Assembly (NCBI RefSeq): GCF_003937825.1
Contig: NZ_RSFW01000015.1
Location: forward strand, 1 to 64,000
DNA: 64,000 bases
Direction: 5' to 3'
Origin: Mesobacillus subterraneus
Lineage (GTDB): Bacteria > Bacillota > Bacilli > Bacillales > Cytobacillaceae
Position 1 is the first letter of the stretch; the number at the start of each line of letters is the position of its first letter. Shown one piece after another: positions 1 to 9,041 of this stretch. Under the pieces are notes generated by a model. It was given only the letters and a program-made list of their open reading frames with translations, searched no databases and was not told where the DNA came from. A program made the position numbers and the translations under genes.

Positions 1-173
1 AAATGTCCGAAGCAGGTGCAACTTCGGACAAAATCAGAGGTCCATCTCCGTAAAATGTCCGAAGCAGGTGCAACTTCGGACAAAATCGCAGGTCCATCTC
101 AGTGAAATGTCCGAAGCAGGTGCAACTTCGGACAAAATCAGAGGTCCATCTCCGTAAAATGTCCGAAGCAGAG
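1..173. repeat. 52-bp tandem repeat array with internal hairpin
   Basis: Three full 52-bp units start at 1, 53 and 105, and a decayed fourth starts at 157. Each unit carries TGTCCGAAG, nine bases, then CTTCGGACA, a perfect 9-bp inverted repeat. Units 1 and 3 look identical; unit 2 differs at a few spacer positions. The period is not a multiple of three, so the array is not a coding repeat. It touches the window edge and may continue to the left. Confidence 0.9.
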
Positions 174-438
174 TCAGATTTGGACTAATTTTGCTGCCAG
201 TTAAGGTTATCGCCCATTTTTTACCATAACGACTTTAAGTCTTGTGTTTTCGCAAATATCCTCGTGCTGCAGTGCAGCATTCTCCAATTATTTTTCCTTC
301 TTTTGCATAAAAAAGCAGTAACACACCAAATATAACGAATGTGCTTTTTTAGCTGCTGCTTTTCCTCCCTTAACGGTTCTATTCTTGTACGGGCTGTCAT
401 AGGGATGGAGAGGGAGTACAAAATTAAGGAGGAAGACA
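174..438. other. Intergenic stretch upstream of the M23 peptidase gene
   Basis: This stretch is AT-rich with no convincing gene. Open frames on both strands lack a sensible ribosome binding site and recognisable protein sequence. The only clear signal is the AAGGAGG ribosome binding site just before 439. I could not assign a promoter with confidence. Confidence 0.5.
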
Positions 439-1401
439 ATGCAGGATTACATAAAGCGTTTACTCATTGCTGGGTTAATGGCACTCTGTATCAGCTTGCT
501 ATTTCTCGGGGGAAAGCACTCTCAGGCAGAAATGCTGGATATAGAAGAATTGACTTCTCACTGGGTCTGGCCGGTTGAGGGGATTGTGACAGATCTCTAC
601 GGCACTCGGCACGGCCATCATAAAGGAATGGATATTGCGGGTGAATATAAGACACCTGTACATACAGTAGATAAAGGGATCGTGACCAAATCCTATTACT
701 CCGGCTCTTATGGCCATGTCGTATTTATAAAGCACGATAACAATCTCGAAACCGTTTATGCTCATCTGGCAAAGAGACATGTGAAGGAAGGACAAGTTGT
801 AGAGCAAGGGGATGTCATTGGAACTATGGGGAATACCGGGGATTCCTCTGGCGTACATCTGCATTTTGAAATTCATAAAGAAAAATGGACATATGGAAAA
901 GAGAATGCGGTCGATCCAAATAATGTATTTGGGGAAGCGGCAATTGGGCAGCCTGTATTGGCACTTGGCAAAACTGGTGACGAAATATCAATGGAAACCA
1001 TTGCAAAACTACGCTTGATTGACGATCGTTCTATCGGAGCGCATGCTGATGAAAACAAGTCAAAAGAAAGTCAAAATCAAAATACAGCAGCAGATAAACG
1101 TGAAGAAACTGGTCAGAAGAAACATATTGTCAAAAAAGGTGATACACTCTGGTCAATCGCCAAACTATATAAGACTTCGGTAAAAGCGATTACCGAAAAT
1201 AATAACCTTAAGAACAACCATATTGCTCCTGGTGATGTTTTGACTATTGAGAAAGCTTCAGGAAACAGCTATATCGTCACTGTAGGAGATACGCTGCACT
1301 CAATTGCCAGGAAGACTAATACCTCAGTGCAGGAATTGATGGCTTTGAATCAATTGAAATCTGATACAATCCAGCCGGAACAAATTCTGATTATTCGATA
1401 A
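439..1401 (+). CDS. M23 family metallopeptidase with two C-terminal LysM domains
   Basis: Predicted secreted cell-wall hydrolase of 320 residues. Residues 1-30 form a signal peptide or membrane anchor. A peptidase M23 (LytM) domain spans about residues 40-165, with zinc and catalytic residues visible as H61-x3-D65, H108 and the HLHFE motif at 140-144. Two LysM peptidoglycan-binding domains follow, at about residues 230-273 and 276-320, both with the GDTL signature. Family knowledge says M23 enzymes cut peptide cross-bridges; the bond cut here cannot be read from sequence. The ATG start has a strong AAGGAGG site seven bases upstream. The gene appears monocistronic. Its role, whether growth, sporulation or germination, is not shown by the context. 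Confidence 0.9.
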   Translation: MQDYIKRLLIAGLMALCISLLFLGGKHSQAEMLDIEELTSHWVWPVEGIVTDLYGTRHGHHKGMDIAGEYKTPVHTVDKGIVTKSYYSGSYGHVVFIKHDNNLETVYAHLAKRHVKEGQVVEQGDVIGTMGNTGDSSGVHLHFEIHKEKWTYGKENAVDPNNVFGEAAIGQPVLALGKTGDEISMETIAKLRLIDDRSIGAHADENKSKESQNQNTAADKREETGQKKHIVKKGDTLWSIAKLYKTSVKAITENNNLKNNHIAPGDVLTIEKASGNSYIVTVGDTLHSIARKTNTSVQELMALNQLKSDTIQPEQILIIR

Positions 1402-1409
1402 TCTATTTC

Positions 1410-1439
1410 TTGTCCCCTGACAAGTCCCGACAGTATAAT
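1410..1439 (+). promoter_or_regulatory. Candidate SigA promoter of the PHP phosphatase gene
   Basis: TTGTCC at 1410-1415 and a perfect TATAAT at 1434-1439 are separated by 18 bases, about 35 bases before the likely start codon. Confidence 0.5.
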
Positions 1440-1473
1440 AGGGAAAACAATCAAATTGGGGGCTGGGGAGTTT

Positions 1474-2286
1474 ATGCTGACAGATTACCATAATCATCTC
1501 GAAAGAGGAACGTTAACGCTTGATTATTTGAAGGAATTTACTGATACAGCCAAAAAAAAGGGAATTGAGCATTTCGGTATTTCTGAGCATGCGTACCATT
1601 TCTATCAGACTGAGGATATTTTGCGCAATCCCTGGGTCGATGAACGCAGATTTTATGATATGGATGACTATGTGAACCTTTTTAAAGAAGCTTGGAGGAA
1701 TGGCATCGACGTGAAAATGTCGATCGAAATGGATTATACTCCTGGGAAACATAGTGAAATGGCATCTTTCATTGATCGCTATGATTTTGATTATGTGATT
1801 GGCTCCATCCACTGGATCGGGGATTTCGGGATTGATCTGGCTGAGTATCGAAAAGAATGGGATAGACGGGATATCTATGAAGTCTACAGCAGTTATTTTG
1901 ATCAAGTAGAGACTCTTGCTCAATCCAACCTGTTTGATATTATCGGGCATATTGATCTTGTTAAAATATTTAAGTATGTTCCAGAAGATGAAAGCTTCCT
2001 GCTTGAACAATATGACAGGGCGACGACTGCACTGGCCCAGTCGAAGACATGTGTTGAAATTAGCACGGCAGGCTTAAGAAAGCCAACACAGACGCTTTAC
2101 CCGGATAAAAGACTGCTCCAAATGTGTTTTGATAAGAAAATCCCAATTGTCTTGTCATCAGATGCGCATGTTCCGGAGCATGTTGGTGCGGATTTTGATC
2201 AGGCATTATCACTTGCCAGGGAAGTGGGCTATCAAGAAATCATGACTTTCTCAAAAGGGGAAAGAAGAGCACATCCTTTAGGTTAG
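1474..2286 (+). CDS. PHP-domain phosphatase, histidinol-phosphatase-like
   Basis: The 270-residue protein belongs to the PHP superfamily of metal-dependent phosphoesterases, whose nearest known activity is histidinol phosphatase (HisK type). The N-terminal HxH metal motif is H6-x-H8, a SEHAYH motif follows, and SSDAH near the C-terminus is the typical final metal-ligand strand. I chose the ATG at 1474 because PHP domains normally begin within a few residues of the HxH motif; a TTG 18 bases upstream would only add unrelated residues. No his genes flank it, so the substrate is uncertain. It is convergent with serA and shares the terminator region. Confidence 0.8.
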   Translation: MLTDYHNHLERGTLTLDYLKEFTDTAKKKGIEHFGISEHAYHFYQTEDILRNPWVDERRFYDMDDYVNLFKEAWRNGIDVKMSIEMDYTPGKHSEMASFIDRYDFDYVIGSIHWIGDFGIDLAEYRKEWDRRDIYEVYSSYFDQVETLAQSNLFDIIGHIDLVKIFKYVPEDESFLLEQYDRATTALAQSKTCVEISTAGLRKPTQTLYPDKRLLQMCFDKKIPIVLSSDAHVPEHVGADFDQALSLAREVGYQEIMTFSKGERRAHPLG

Positions 2287-2302
2287 CAATAGATAAGTGA
2301 AT

Positions 2303-2333
2303 AAAAAAACAGGCCTTGTAATAAGGCCTGTTT
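2303..2333 (-). terminator. Intrinsic terminator of serA
   Basis: An 11-bp stem, AAACAGGCCTT with its complement at 2323-2333, is preceded on the plus strand by seven A residues, which become the U-tract for the minus-strand serA transcript. It may also slow transcription from the PHP gene. Confidence 0.85.
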
Positions 2334-2340
2334 CGCGTTG

Positions 2341-3915
2341 TTAAAGGGTAAACCCATTGATTGTAACGATATCCTGCAATGCTTCAAGTTTTTCAATCAT
2401 TTTCTCCTCAAGCGGCTTGTCAAAGGAGAGAACCATGATTGCTTCTCCTCCCGCTTCTTTCCTGCCTACCTGCATGGTTGCGATGTTGACACCATGATCA
2501 CCGAGAATCTTCCCTACGTGGCCGATGACACCTGGACGGTCCATATGCTGGATATAGAGGAGGTTGCCTGAAGGATGGAAGTCAATATTGAATCCGTCAA
2601 GATTGACGATCCTTGGTCCATAATGGTCGATGTAAGTGCCTCTTGCGGTAAAGGACTCACCGTCCCCCCGAGCTGTGACTGTAAGGGTATTGGCATAGCC
2701 ATAAGAGTTTCCGGTCACCTTTTCGCCAACCATAATGCCACGTTCTTTTGCGATATGGATAGCATTTACTTCATTAACTTTTTTATCAATCCGGTTATCA
2801 AAAAAACCCGCCAAAAGTGCTTTTGTCAAAAAAGATGTTTCCAGTTCAGCAGCTGTGCCTGAATAGGTGACAGTCAATTCGTTGACTCCCTTATTATGGC
2901 ATTCTGAAACAATCTTGCCCATTTCTTTGGCAAGCTGGTGGAACGGCTGTATTTTTTCATAAAGTTCTTTTGACATGGCGGGCAAGTTGATTGAATTCGC
3001 TACAGGCTTGTTTTCGAAGAATGTCCTGACTTCCTGTGCAACCTGGGTGGCAACGTTTAGCTGTGCTTCTTTTGTGGAGGCTCCTAGATGCGGGGTGACG
3101 ATGACAGAATCCAGCTGAAGCAAAGGGCTGTCACCAGGGGGCTCACTAACAAAAACGTCCAATGCTGCACCTGCGACATGTCCTTTCTCAATGAAATGGG
3201 CAAGGGCAGCTTCATCAATGATTCCACCTCTTGCACAGTTTAAAAGATAAACCCCTTTTTTCGTCTGGCTCAGCGTCTTTTCATTTAGCAGCCCTTTCGT
3301 TTCCTTTGTTAACGGAGTGTGGACTGTGATGATATCTGCTTCGCTGAGAACTTCCTCAAATGTGGACAATTGTACGCCAAGAACTTCAGCACGTTCCTTG
3401 GTAAGAAAAGGGTCGAAAACCTTGACAGCCATACCGAAAACTCTTGCTCTCTTTGCCAGCTCTGACCCAATTCTGCCCATTCCAATGATCCCTAAAATTT
3501 TTCCGAACAGCTCATTTCCAATGAATTGATTTCGCTTCCATTCACCACTCTTGACAGATGAGTGAGCCTGGGGAATATTTCTCATAAGAGAGGCCATCAT
3601 CGCAAAAGTATGCTCAGCTGTGGAAATCGTATTTCCATCAGGTGCGTTAACCACTACAATTCCCCTCTTGGTTGCTTCGGTGATATCGATATTATCTACT
3701 CCTACGCCTGCCCTGGCAACGATTTTAAGCGAAGGCATAGAATCCAGCAAGTCAGCATCCACACTGGTTGCACTCCTTACTAGAAGAGCTTCTACTTTAC
3801 TCAAATCTACGGCATCATCCTCAATTCGTCCCATATGTACCTGTGCTTCTGTCATCTCTAACAGCGGCTGCAAACCCTCTTCTTTAATCGAATCAACTGC
3901 TAAAACGTGAAACAT
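2341..3915 (-). CDS. serA: D-3-phosphoglycerate dehydrogenase
   Basis: First enzyme of serine biosynthesis; oxidises 3-phosphoglycerate to 3-phosphohydroxypyruvate with NAD. At 524 residues the length matches the long Bacillus form. The substrate and NAD-binding domains contain the Rossmann motif GMGRIG, the catalytic arginine region NCARGGIIDE and the PHLGAST segment with the catalytic histidine. An ASB-like middle domain and a C-terminal ACT domain (DRPGVIGHVG) follow; ACT domains commonly bind serine for feedback control. The open frame extends 29 codons further upstream, but ATG 3915 has an AGGAGTG site and gives the usual N-terminus. It is divergent from ribU, with its own promoter at 3956-3984. 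Confidence 0.95.
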   Translation of the reverse strand: MFHVLAVDSIKEEGLQPLLEMTEAQVHMGRIEDDAVDLSKVEALLVRSATSVDADLLDSMPSLKIVARAGVGVDNIDITEATKRGIVVVNAPDGNTISTAEHTFAMMASLMRNIPQAHSSVKSGEWKRNQFIGNELFGKILGIIGMGRIGSELAKRARVFGMAVKVFDPFLTKERAEVLGVQLSTFEEVLSEADIITVHTPLTKETKGLLNEKTLSQTKKGVYLLNCARGGIIDEAALAHFIEKGHVAGAALDVFVSEPPGDSPLLQLDSVIVTPHLGASTKEAQLNVATQVAQEVRTFFENKPVANSINLPAMSKELYEKIQPFHQLAKEMGKIVSECHNKGVNELTVTYSGTAAELETSFLTKALLAGFFDNRIDKKVNEVNAIHIAKERGIMVGEKVTGNSYGYANTLTVTARGDGESFTARGTYIDHYGPRIVNLDGFNIDFHPSGNLLYIQHMDRPGVIGHVGKILGDHGVNIATMQVGRKEAGGEAIMVLSFDKPLEEKMIEKLEALQDIVTINGFTL

Positions 3916-3955
3916 CCAATGCTCACTCCTGCCATAAAGTAATAATTTTCTGATT

Positions 3956-3984
3956 ATTTTACAAGACGAATATTCTTTTGTCAA
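3956..3984 (-). promoter_or_regulatory. SigA promoter of serA
   Basis: On the minus strand a perfect TTGACA (complement of 3979-3984) is followed after 17 bases by TAAAAT (complement of 3956-3961), about 40 bases before the serA start codon. Confidence 0.75.
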
Positions 3985-4009
3985 ATCCTTCTTAATGTTC
4001 ATGATTGTT

Positions 4010-4023
4010 TGAAAACGCTTACT
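4010..4023. promoter_or_regulatory. Candidate cre (CcpA) site upstream of serA
   Basis: TGAAAACGCTTACT matches the cre consensus TGWNANCGNTNWCA at 13 of 14 positions. It lies about 25 bases upstream of the serA -35 box, a position compatible with activation. This is a motif match only. Confidence 0.35.
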
Positions 4024-4327
4024 TGAATACGTATATTTTTGTTAAAACCATACCGTTTTTCCGAATTTTTTTATTGGCTGTTTTAAATTTGGTTTTGATG
4101 TGGTTGGCTTTCCGCGGGACAAACCAATTATTCCTCAGGTAACGGTGCGCCTTCTTATTAAACAAAAGCCGTTATCCTATTCATATTCCGGAGAAAGATG
4201 GAATAGGATGGAAATTGTGGCTGATTAATTACCTTACGAAAAAAAGTTTTAAACTTCGCTCTGGATCCAATTATTTATGATGAGCACTCCTTACATCGAT
4301 GACAAAAAAACGTCACAAGCATACACC

Positions 4328-4356
4328 TTCACAAATTTTCTTTTTTTCAGTATAAT
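4328..4356 (+). promoter_or_regulatory. SigA promoter of the ribU transcript
   Basis: TTCACA at 4328-4333 and TATAAT at 4351-4356 are separated by 17 bases, and the FMN riboswitch begins about 25 bases downstream. Confidence 0.7.
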
Positions 4357-4380
4357 AAAGTTGTTAAATTAAATATGGTC

Positions 4381-4511
4381 TATCTTCGGGGCAGGGTGCA
4401 ATTCCCGACCGGCGGTGATGAGATGATGTTTCTCTAAGCCCGCGAGCCTTTTGGGGCAGGATTTGGTGCGATTCCAAAGCCGACAGTACAGTCTGGATGG
4501 GAGAAGATGGA
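4381..4511 (+). promoter_or_regulatory. FMN riboswitch (RFN element)
   Basis: The element opens with the conserved TCTTCGGGGCAGGGTG segment, continues with CCCGACCGGCGGTGAT, contains the AGCCCGCGAGCC junction, and closes with CCGACAGTACAGTCTGGATG and GAGAAGA, which pairs back to TCTTC. Between it and ribU lie a 10-bp hairpin (ACGTTCAAAA with TTTTGAACGT, about 4522-4549) and a clear intrinsic terminator. From family knowledge, FMN binding favours termination and lowers riboflavin uptake. Confidence 0.96.
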
Positions 4512-4575
4512 GGTTCTGCAGACGTTCAAAAAATGCAGGTTTTGAACGTTTATTAAGCATGCCTTTCACAAATCT

Positions 4576-4606
4576 CCCTCAAGCGTATAACTTGAGGGTT
4601 TTTATT
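4576..4606 (+). terminator. Riboswitch-controlled terminator before ribU
   Basis: CCCTCAAG pairs with CTTGAGGG across a seven-base loop and is followed by TTTTTATTTG. It lies between the FMN aptamer and the ribU start codon, so it is the likely expression-platform terminator. Confidence 0.85.
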
Positions 4607-4676
4607 TGTTATGGGTATGTGATTGCTGAATCTTTCTTCTTTATGTGAGATGGATCTCTATAAGGAGAGAGGAAAA

Positions 4677-5258
4677 ATGAAAAAATTTAGTGTCAAAGCA
4701 ATGGTTTCAATTGGAATGCTGAGCAGCATATCGTATTTATTGATGCTGCTGAACTTTCCGCTGCCGCCGTTTCCAAAATTCTTGATGGTCGATTTCAGCG
4801 ATATTCCTGCATTGATTGCTGCGTTGATTTTTGGGCCGGCAGCCGGTATTTTGGTAGAGTTATTGAAGAATATGCTTGATTATTTTATGACAGGCAGCGA
4901 AACAGGGGTTCCAGTTGGCCATGCAGCCAACTTTGCTGCAGGAGTGCTGTTCATCCTGCCAACCTATTATATCTACCAGCGACTTAAAACAACTAAAGGC
5001 ATGACATTCGCCCTTGTGGCCGGAACAATCAGTATGGCAATCCTGATGAGTGTACTGAATTATTATGTATTCCTTCCTGCCTACACCATGTTCTTGAACA
5101 TGCCTGCGATGTCAGGTCCGGAAGCCAGACAGTTTATCGTAGCCGGTATCCTGCCGTTCAATTTCTTTAAGGGCATTCTGATGTCAGTTGTATTCATGCT
5201 TATGTTCTCAAGAATGAAGACCTGGATTGAGAAACAGCAATCCTTCAAAAGTGCATAA
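4677..5258 (+). CDS. ribU: Riboflavin transporter RibU, ECF S component
   Basis: Membrane protein of 193 residues that binds riboflavin and works with the energy-coupling-factor module to import it. It is hydrophobic throughout, with about six membrane segments. The VDFSDIPALI segment near residues 37-46 is characteristic of RibU (also called FmnP or YpaA). The FMN riboswitch upstream strongly supports the assignment. The ATG at 4677 has AAGGAGAG eight bases upstream and the length fits the family (about 190); an in-frame TTG at 4623 has no such site. Single-gene transcription unit with its own terminator. Confidence 0.95.
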   Translation: MKKFSVKAMVSIGMLSSISYLLMLLNFPLPPFPKFLMVDFSDIPALIAALIFGPAAGILVELLKNMLDYFMTGSETGVPVGHAANFAAGVLFILPTYYIYQRLKTTKGMTFALVAGTISMAILMSVLNYYVFLPAYTMFLNMPAMSGPEARQFIVAGILPFNFFKGILMSVVFMLMFSRMKTWIEKQQSFKSA

Positions 5259-5281
5259 TCCACTCAGATGAGAAAATATAC

Positions 5282-5316
5282 AAAAAGCAACGGCCTGCAC
5301 CGTTGCTTTTCATTTT
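5282..5316 (+). terminator. Intrinsic terminator of ribU
   Basis: AAAAGCAACGG pairs with CCGTTGCTTTT around a six-base loop and is followed by a T-rich stretch. Confidence 0.85.
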
Positions 5317-5320
5317 TCCA

Positions 5321-5350
5321 GAAAAAAAATTCCCGCAAAGAGCGGGAATT
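5321..5350 (-). terminator. Intrinsic terminator of fer
   Basis: AATTCCCGC pairs with GCGGGAATT across five bases. The run of A residues at 5322-5329 is the U-tract for minus-strand transcription. Confidence 0.85.
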
Positions 5351-5360
5351 ATGTAGGGTC

Positions 5361-5612
<252 letters not shown>

Positions 5613-5887
5613 CTAATTCCTCCCAAGTGTTTAACAATAGTATGCTGTCTTCACAAAAAAAGTGAAAACGTATTCCTCATACCTATTGTAAAACTGTATG
5701 GCCAACTTTTCAATAAAAAAAGTATTGAGAATGCTTATCACACAAGGCATTGCGTGCTCTTGCCCAAGAAAATAAAACATTTTGGCAGTGATTTTCATGG
5801 TAAAATAAAATTATATAATTTTTCTGCTATAAAGAGATACCGGCCGTTTTTAGGCTCAATTCATTGATTTTTATCAAGGGTGATTTT

Positions 5888-6949
5888 ATGGGCGTTACCT
5901 ATTTAGAATCAGTTGTCCTGTATCTATTAAAAACAATAAAGGGTGAAAGGACCATTTATTCCTTATACCATCTTTTCCAGGGAAAACGATCTTCGCAGAC
6001 AATCCAGGATGCGCACCTGTATCAGATCACGCCATATTTTCAAGTCTTTCCGAGTGTTACCAGGGAGAGCCTAGAGAGAATGGTGAAAAGCCTTAGAGAT
6101 AGGAACCTGGTAAAGGAAGCGGCTGAATCTAAAGTGATCGTGACTGAATATGGTATGGAGACGCTTGAACGAAGCCTGAAGGAAAAACCGCTTCCTGTGT
6201 TTATGAATGGATGGAAGTATCACCAGACAACAGAACCATTCTGGGAAAGGCTTACGCTTCTGGTCCAGGTTTGTTCAAACCTTGTACACCATGAAAGCAG
6301 TTATATTCCGGTTAGGAATAAGAAAGATACCCTTTTCTGGGTGAAACAGTATATAAGTAAGCAAGGCATTAACCGCTACATACTTGCTGAAAGACTTTAC
6401 ATGGAGTTGGCGTCAGCTCTTGATCATGAAAATACCAGACCTGAATTGGTCGTTTTGAGACTGACAGGATACAAAAAAATAGGCTTGACGATTACTCAGG
6501 CAGCTGAAATGGCAGGTTTGGAACCTTCACATTACCATTTTGAATTTCTGAACACCTTGCATGCAATGTTGGATACCGTTCTTGAAAAGGCATCTGACTA
6601 TCCCTTGCTTTCTGGCTTGGTCAGTCAGGGAGAAAGAGAGGTTCCTTTGACACTATCGACCGATAAAACATACGGGCTGATCCAGAAAGGTTATAGTCTC
6701 GAAGAAATTGCCGCCGCAAGGAACCTGAAACAAAGCACAATTGAAGACCATGTAGTGGAAATTGTTCTATCTATCAAAGGCTTCAACATTGATGCCTATG
6801 TGTCTCCTGAGAAGCAGAAGAAAATTCTCCAGGCAGCCAGGGATAATTCAGCAAGGAAGTTAAAGCAAATTAAAGAACGGGTCTCTGATGCAACCTATTT
6901 TGAAATCAGGCTAGTGATGGCCAAGTATGGTGAGGAGCAATGGAATTAA
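5888..6949 (+). CDS. ypbB: Helix-turn-helix domain protein YpbB, RecS partner gene
   Basis: Protein of 353 residues matching the length and position of B. subtilis YpbB. The C-terminal third contains a helix-turn-helix-like segment (KGYSLEEIAAARNL and following) of the type found in RecQ-associated proteins. I chose ATG 5888, preceded by GGGTGATTTT, over a TTG eight codons upstream. Its last 10 bases overlap recS, so the two are translationally coupled, which suggests a joint role in DNA repair or replication. The biochemical function is not established to my knowledge. Confidence 0.85.
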   Translation: MGVTYLESVVLYLLKTIKGERTIYSLYHLFQGKRSSQTIQDAHLYQITPYFQVFPSVTRESLERMVKSLRDRNLVKEAAESKVIVTEYGMETLERSLKEKPLPVFMNGWKYHQTTEPFWERLTLLVQVCSNLVHHESSYIPVRNKKDTLFWVKQYISKQGINRYILAERLYMELASALDHENTRPELVVLRLTGYKKIGLTITQAAEMAGLEPSHYHFEFLNTLHAMLDTVLEKASDYPLLSGLVSQGEREVPLTLSTDKTYGLIQKGYSLEEIAAARNLKQSTIEDHVVEIVLSIKGFNIDAYVSPEKQKKILQAARDNSARKLKQIKERVSDATYFEIRLVMAKYGEEQWN

Positions 6950-8442
6950 AGGGATATTTAAATGGATTTTTTAAATTTGATGATTTCCGGCCGGGGCAGC
7001 AGGAAACGATTGAATCAGTCCTAACAGAGAGTCATACGATTGCCATGCTGCCTACGGGAACGGGCAAGTCCCTCTGCTATCAGCTGCCAGGTTATCTCCT
7101 GGATGGAGCGATCCTGGTTGTTTCGCCTTTGCTGTCACTTATGCAGGACCAGGTAGAGCAAATGATGGCAATGGGAGAGAAGCGGGTGATCGCTTTGAAC
7201 TCATTTTTGACACCTCAGCAAAAAGCGAAAGCCCTAACGGAACTTGAACGGTATAAATTTATTTTCATCTCTCCGGAGATGCTCGGAATGGATTTCGTGC
7301 TGGCTAGCTTGAGGAAGCTGAAAATCTCTCTCTTCGTTGTCGATGAAGCCCATTGTATTTCCCAGTGGGGCTATGATTTCAGGCCTGATTACCTGAGGCT
7401 TGGTGAATTACGGCAGCAAATTGGACAGCCTCTGACTCTTGCCTTGACGGCAACAGCCGCGAGGGAAGTTAGGGCAGACATCGCCGAAAAGCTCTGTCTT
7501 GATCAATGGAAAGAGGTCGTCTATTCTGTGGACCGTCCTACAATCTCAATGGTTATCGAGCATGCGGACACTTTTCAGGAAAAACTTGAGCGAACTGTTG
7601 AGCTAGTGAAGTTTTTACAGGGGCCTGGAATAGTTTATTTTTCTAGCAAAAAGATTGCTGAACAAGCAGCAGCATACATGAGAGAAAATGGTGTGCGCAA
7701 GGTGATGGCCTATCATGGCGGACTTGATTCTGAAAGCAGGATCCTGATCCAACAGCAATTCATCAACGGCCAGCTCGATGTAGTCTGTGCTACGAGTGCT
7801 TTTGGAATGGGCATCAATAAAGAAAATGTCAGGTTTGTCATCCACTTTCATATGCCATTGCAAATTGAATCATACCTCCAGGAAATTGGCCGTGCGGCAA
7901 GGGATGGCAAGGATTCAACTGCTATTTTGATTTATTCTCCAGGAGATGAACAGCTAGCCTTTCAGCTGGCAGAGGGAGAACTGCCTGACCGTTATCAGAT
8001 TGAACGGCTATTTGCCTATCTGAAGGATCATAAATTAGGATATAAAGAACTTGCGCAGTATACAGAAGACCTAATCAGAATTTGTGGTTTTACCGAAATT
8101 CAATGGAGAATTGTTGAAGAATACTTATCGAGTCTATCGCATACTGATTTGGACCTTGATTCGCATAGCTTAATCCAAATGATTGAAAGGCGGCTGGCAG
8201 TCAAGAATGGAAAAGTCAGAAAAATGATAGAGTACGTGCATGCTCAAGAATGCAAAAGATCCGTGATTTTAAAAGCTTTTAATGAGAAGCCTGAAAAGCG
8301 GCCTGAGTATTGCTGCAGCATTTGTGGCGTTGACATGGACCATTATAAGAAGATGGAACCTGGCGATAATGAAATGCTTATAAAGCTGGACTGGAAACAG
8401 GACCTTGCTTCCATATTATTATTAAGTGAGCGGATAAAATGA
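6940..8442 (+). CDS. recS: RecQ-family ATP-dependent DNA helicase (RecS type)
   Basis: 3'-5' DNA helicase of the RecQ family, 500 residues. Walker A TGTGKS is at residues 39-44 and the DEAH box at 135-138, followed by the RecQ-specific SQWGYDFRPDY segment that couples ATP hydrolysis to unwinding. The second helicase lobe includes SAFGMGINKENVRFVIH and IGRAARDG. A cysteine cluster near the C-terminus (CKRS ... CCSIC) is the family's zinc-binding region. There is no clear HRDC domain, which fits the short form RecS rather than the longer RecQ. It overlaps ypbB and ypbD, in one operon. Confidence 0.93.
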   Translation: MELKGYLNGFFKFDDFRPGQQETIESVLTESHTIAMLPTGTGKSLCYQLPGYLLDGAILVVSPLLSLMQDQVEQMMAMGEKRVIALNSFLTPQQKAKALTELERYKFIFISPEMLGMDFVLASLRKLKISLFVVDEAHCISQWGYDFRPDYLRLGELRQQIGQPLTLALTATAAREVRADIAEKLCLDQWKEVVYSVDRPTISMVIEHADTFQEKLERTVELVKFLQGPGIVYFSSKKIAEQAAAYMRENGVRKVMAYHGGLDSESRILIQQQFINGQLDVVCATSAFGMGINKENVRFVIHFHMPLQIESYLQEIGRAARDGKDSTAILIYSPGDEQLAFQLAEGELPDRYQIERLFAYLKDHKLGYKELAQYTEDLIRICGFTEIQWRIVEEYLSSLSHTDLDLDSHSLIQMIERRLAVKNGKVRKMIEYVHAQECKRSVILKAFNEKPEKRPEYCCSICGVDMDHYKKMEPGDNEMLIKLDWKQDLASILLLSERIK

Positions 8443-9041
8443 AGGATCGATATAAGGAAACTGTTGCGGCACTTACTGAAAAAGAACTGCTTTTCCATTT
8501 GATTGCTACTCAAATTTTACTATTAACGATTTCTGCCATTTTAGGTATGATATTGTTTGATAGTGTATCTGAATTTCTGGAGATTTTCAGCTGGGATGAT
8601 GGAAGGATCCTAACATACGGGCTCGGTGCTGGAGCTTTGGTGGTAGCTGTTGACCTTTTGCTGATGAAATACCTTCCTCGTTCTTATTATGATGATGGGG
8701 GACTGAATGAGCGGATTTTCAGCAATAGGGGTACGCTGCAAATCGCATTGATTGCTGCCATGGTGGCCGTCAGCGAGGAAGTCCTCTTCCGGGGAATCAT
8801 CCAGACACATACTGGATTGGTCATCTCGAGCATCATTTTTGCAGTAGTCCATTACCGCTATTTATTCAACTGGTTTTTGTTCATGAATATTGTTGTTTTA
8901 AGCTTTTTGATTGGTTATATATATGCAGTGACAGGAAATCTTGCAGTGACGATTGTCATGCACTTTTTCATTGACTTCTTTTTAGGATTGATTATTAAAT
9001 TCAAAGCACGAGCAGCAATTGGGGGTACTGACGTTGAATAA
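8439..9041 (+). CDS. ypbD: CPBP family intramembrane metalloprotease YpbD
   Basis: Integral membrane protein of 200 residues with several hydrophobic segments. The family signature is present: SEEVLFRG (paired glutamates and arginine), a histidine in FAVVHYRY, and a second histidine in VMHFFIDFF near the C-terminus. CPBP (Abi/CAAX-like) proteins are membrane proteases; their substrates in Bacillus are mostly unknown. The start overlaps the recS stop by four bases (ATGA), so it is translationally coupled. A link to DNA repair is not implied by the family. Confidence 0.85.
   Translation: MKDRYKETVAALTEKELLFHLIATQILLLTISAILGMILFDSVSEFLEIFSWDDGRILTYGLGAGALVVAVDLLLMKYLPRSYYDDGGLNERIFSNRGTLQIALIAAMVAVSEEVLFRGIIQTHTGLVISSIIFAVVHYRYLFNWFLFMNIVVLSFLIGYIYAVTGNLAVTIVMHFFIDFFLGLIIKFKARAAIGGTDVE

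Noticed and set aside
4083-4150. Possible third copy of the interspersed repeat (GGCTTTCCGCGGG near 4108)
   Set aside because: Only about 13 bases match and the rest of the element is not recognisable; chance or a very decayed fragment.
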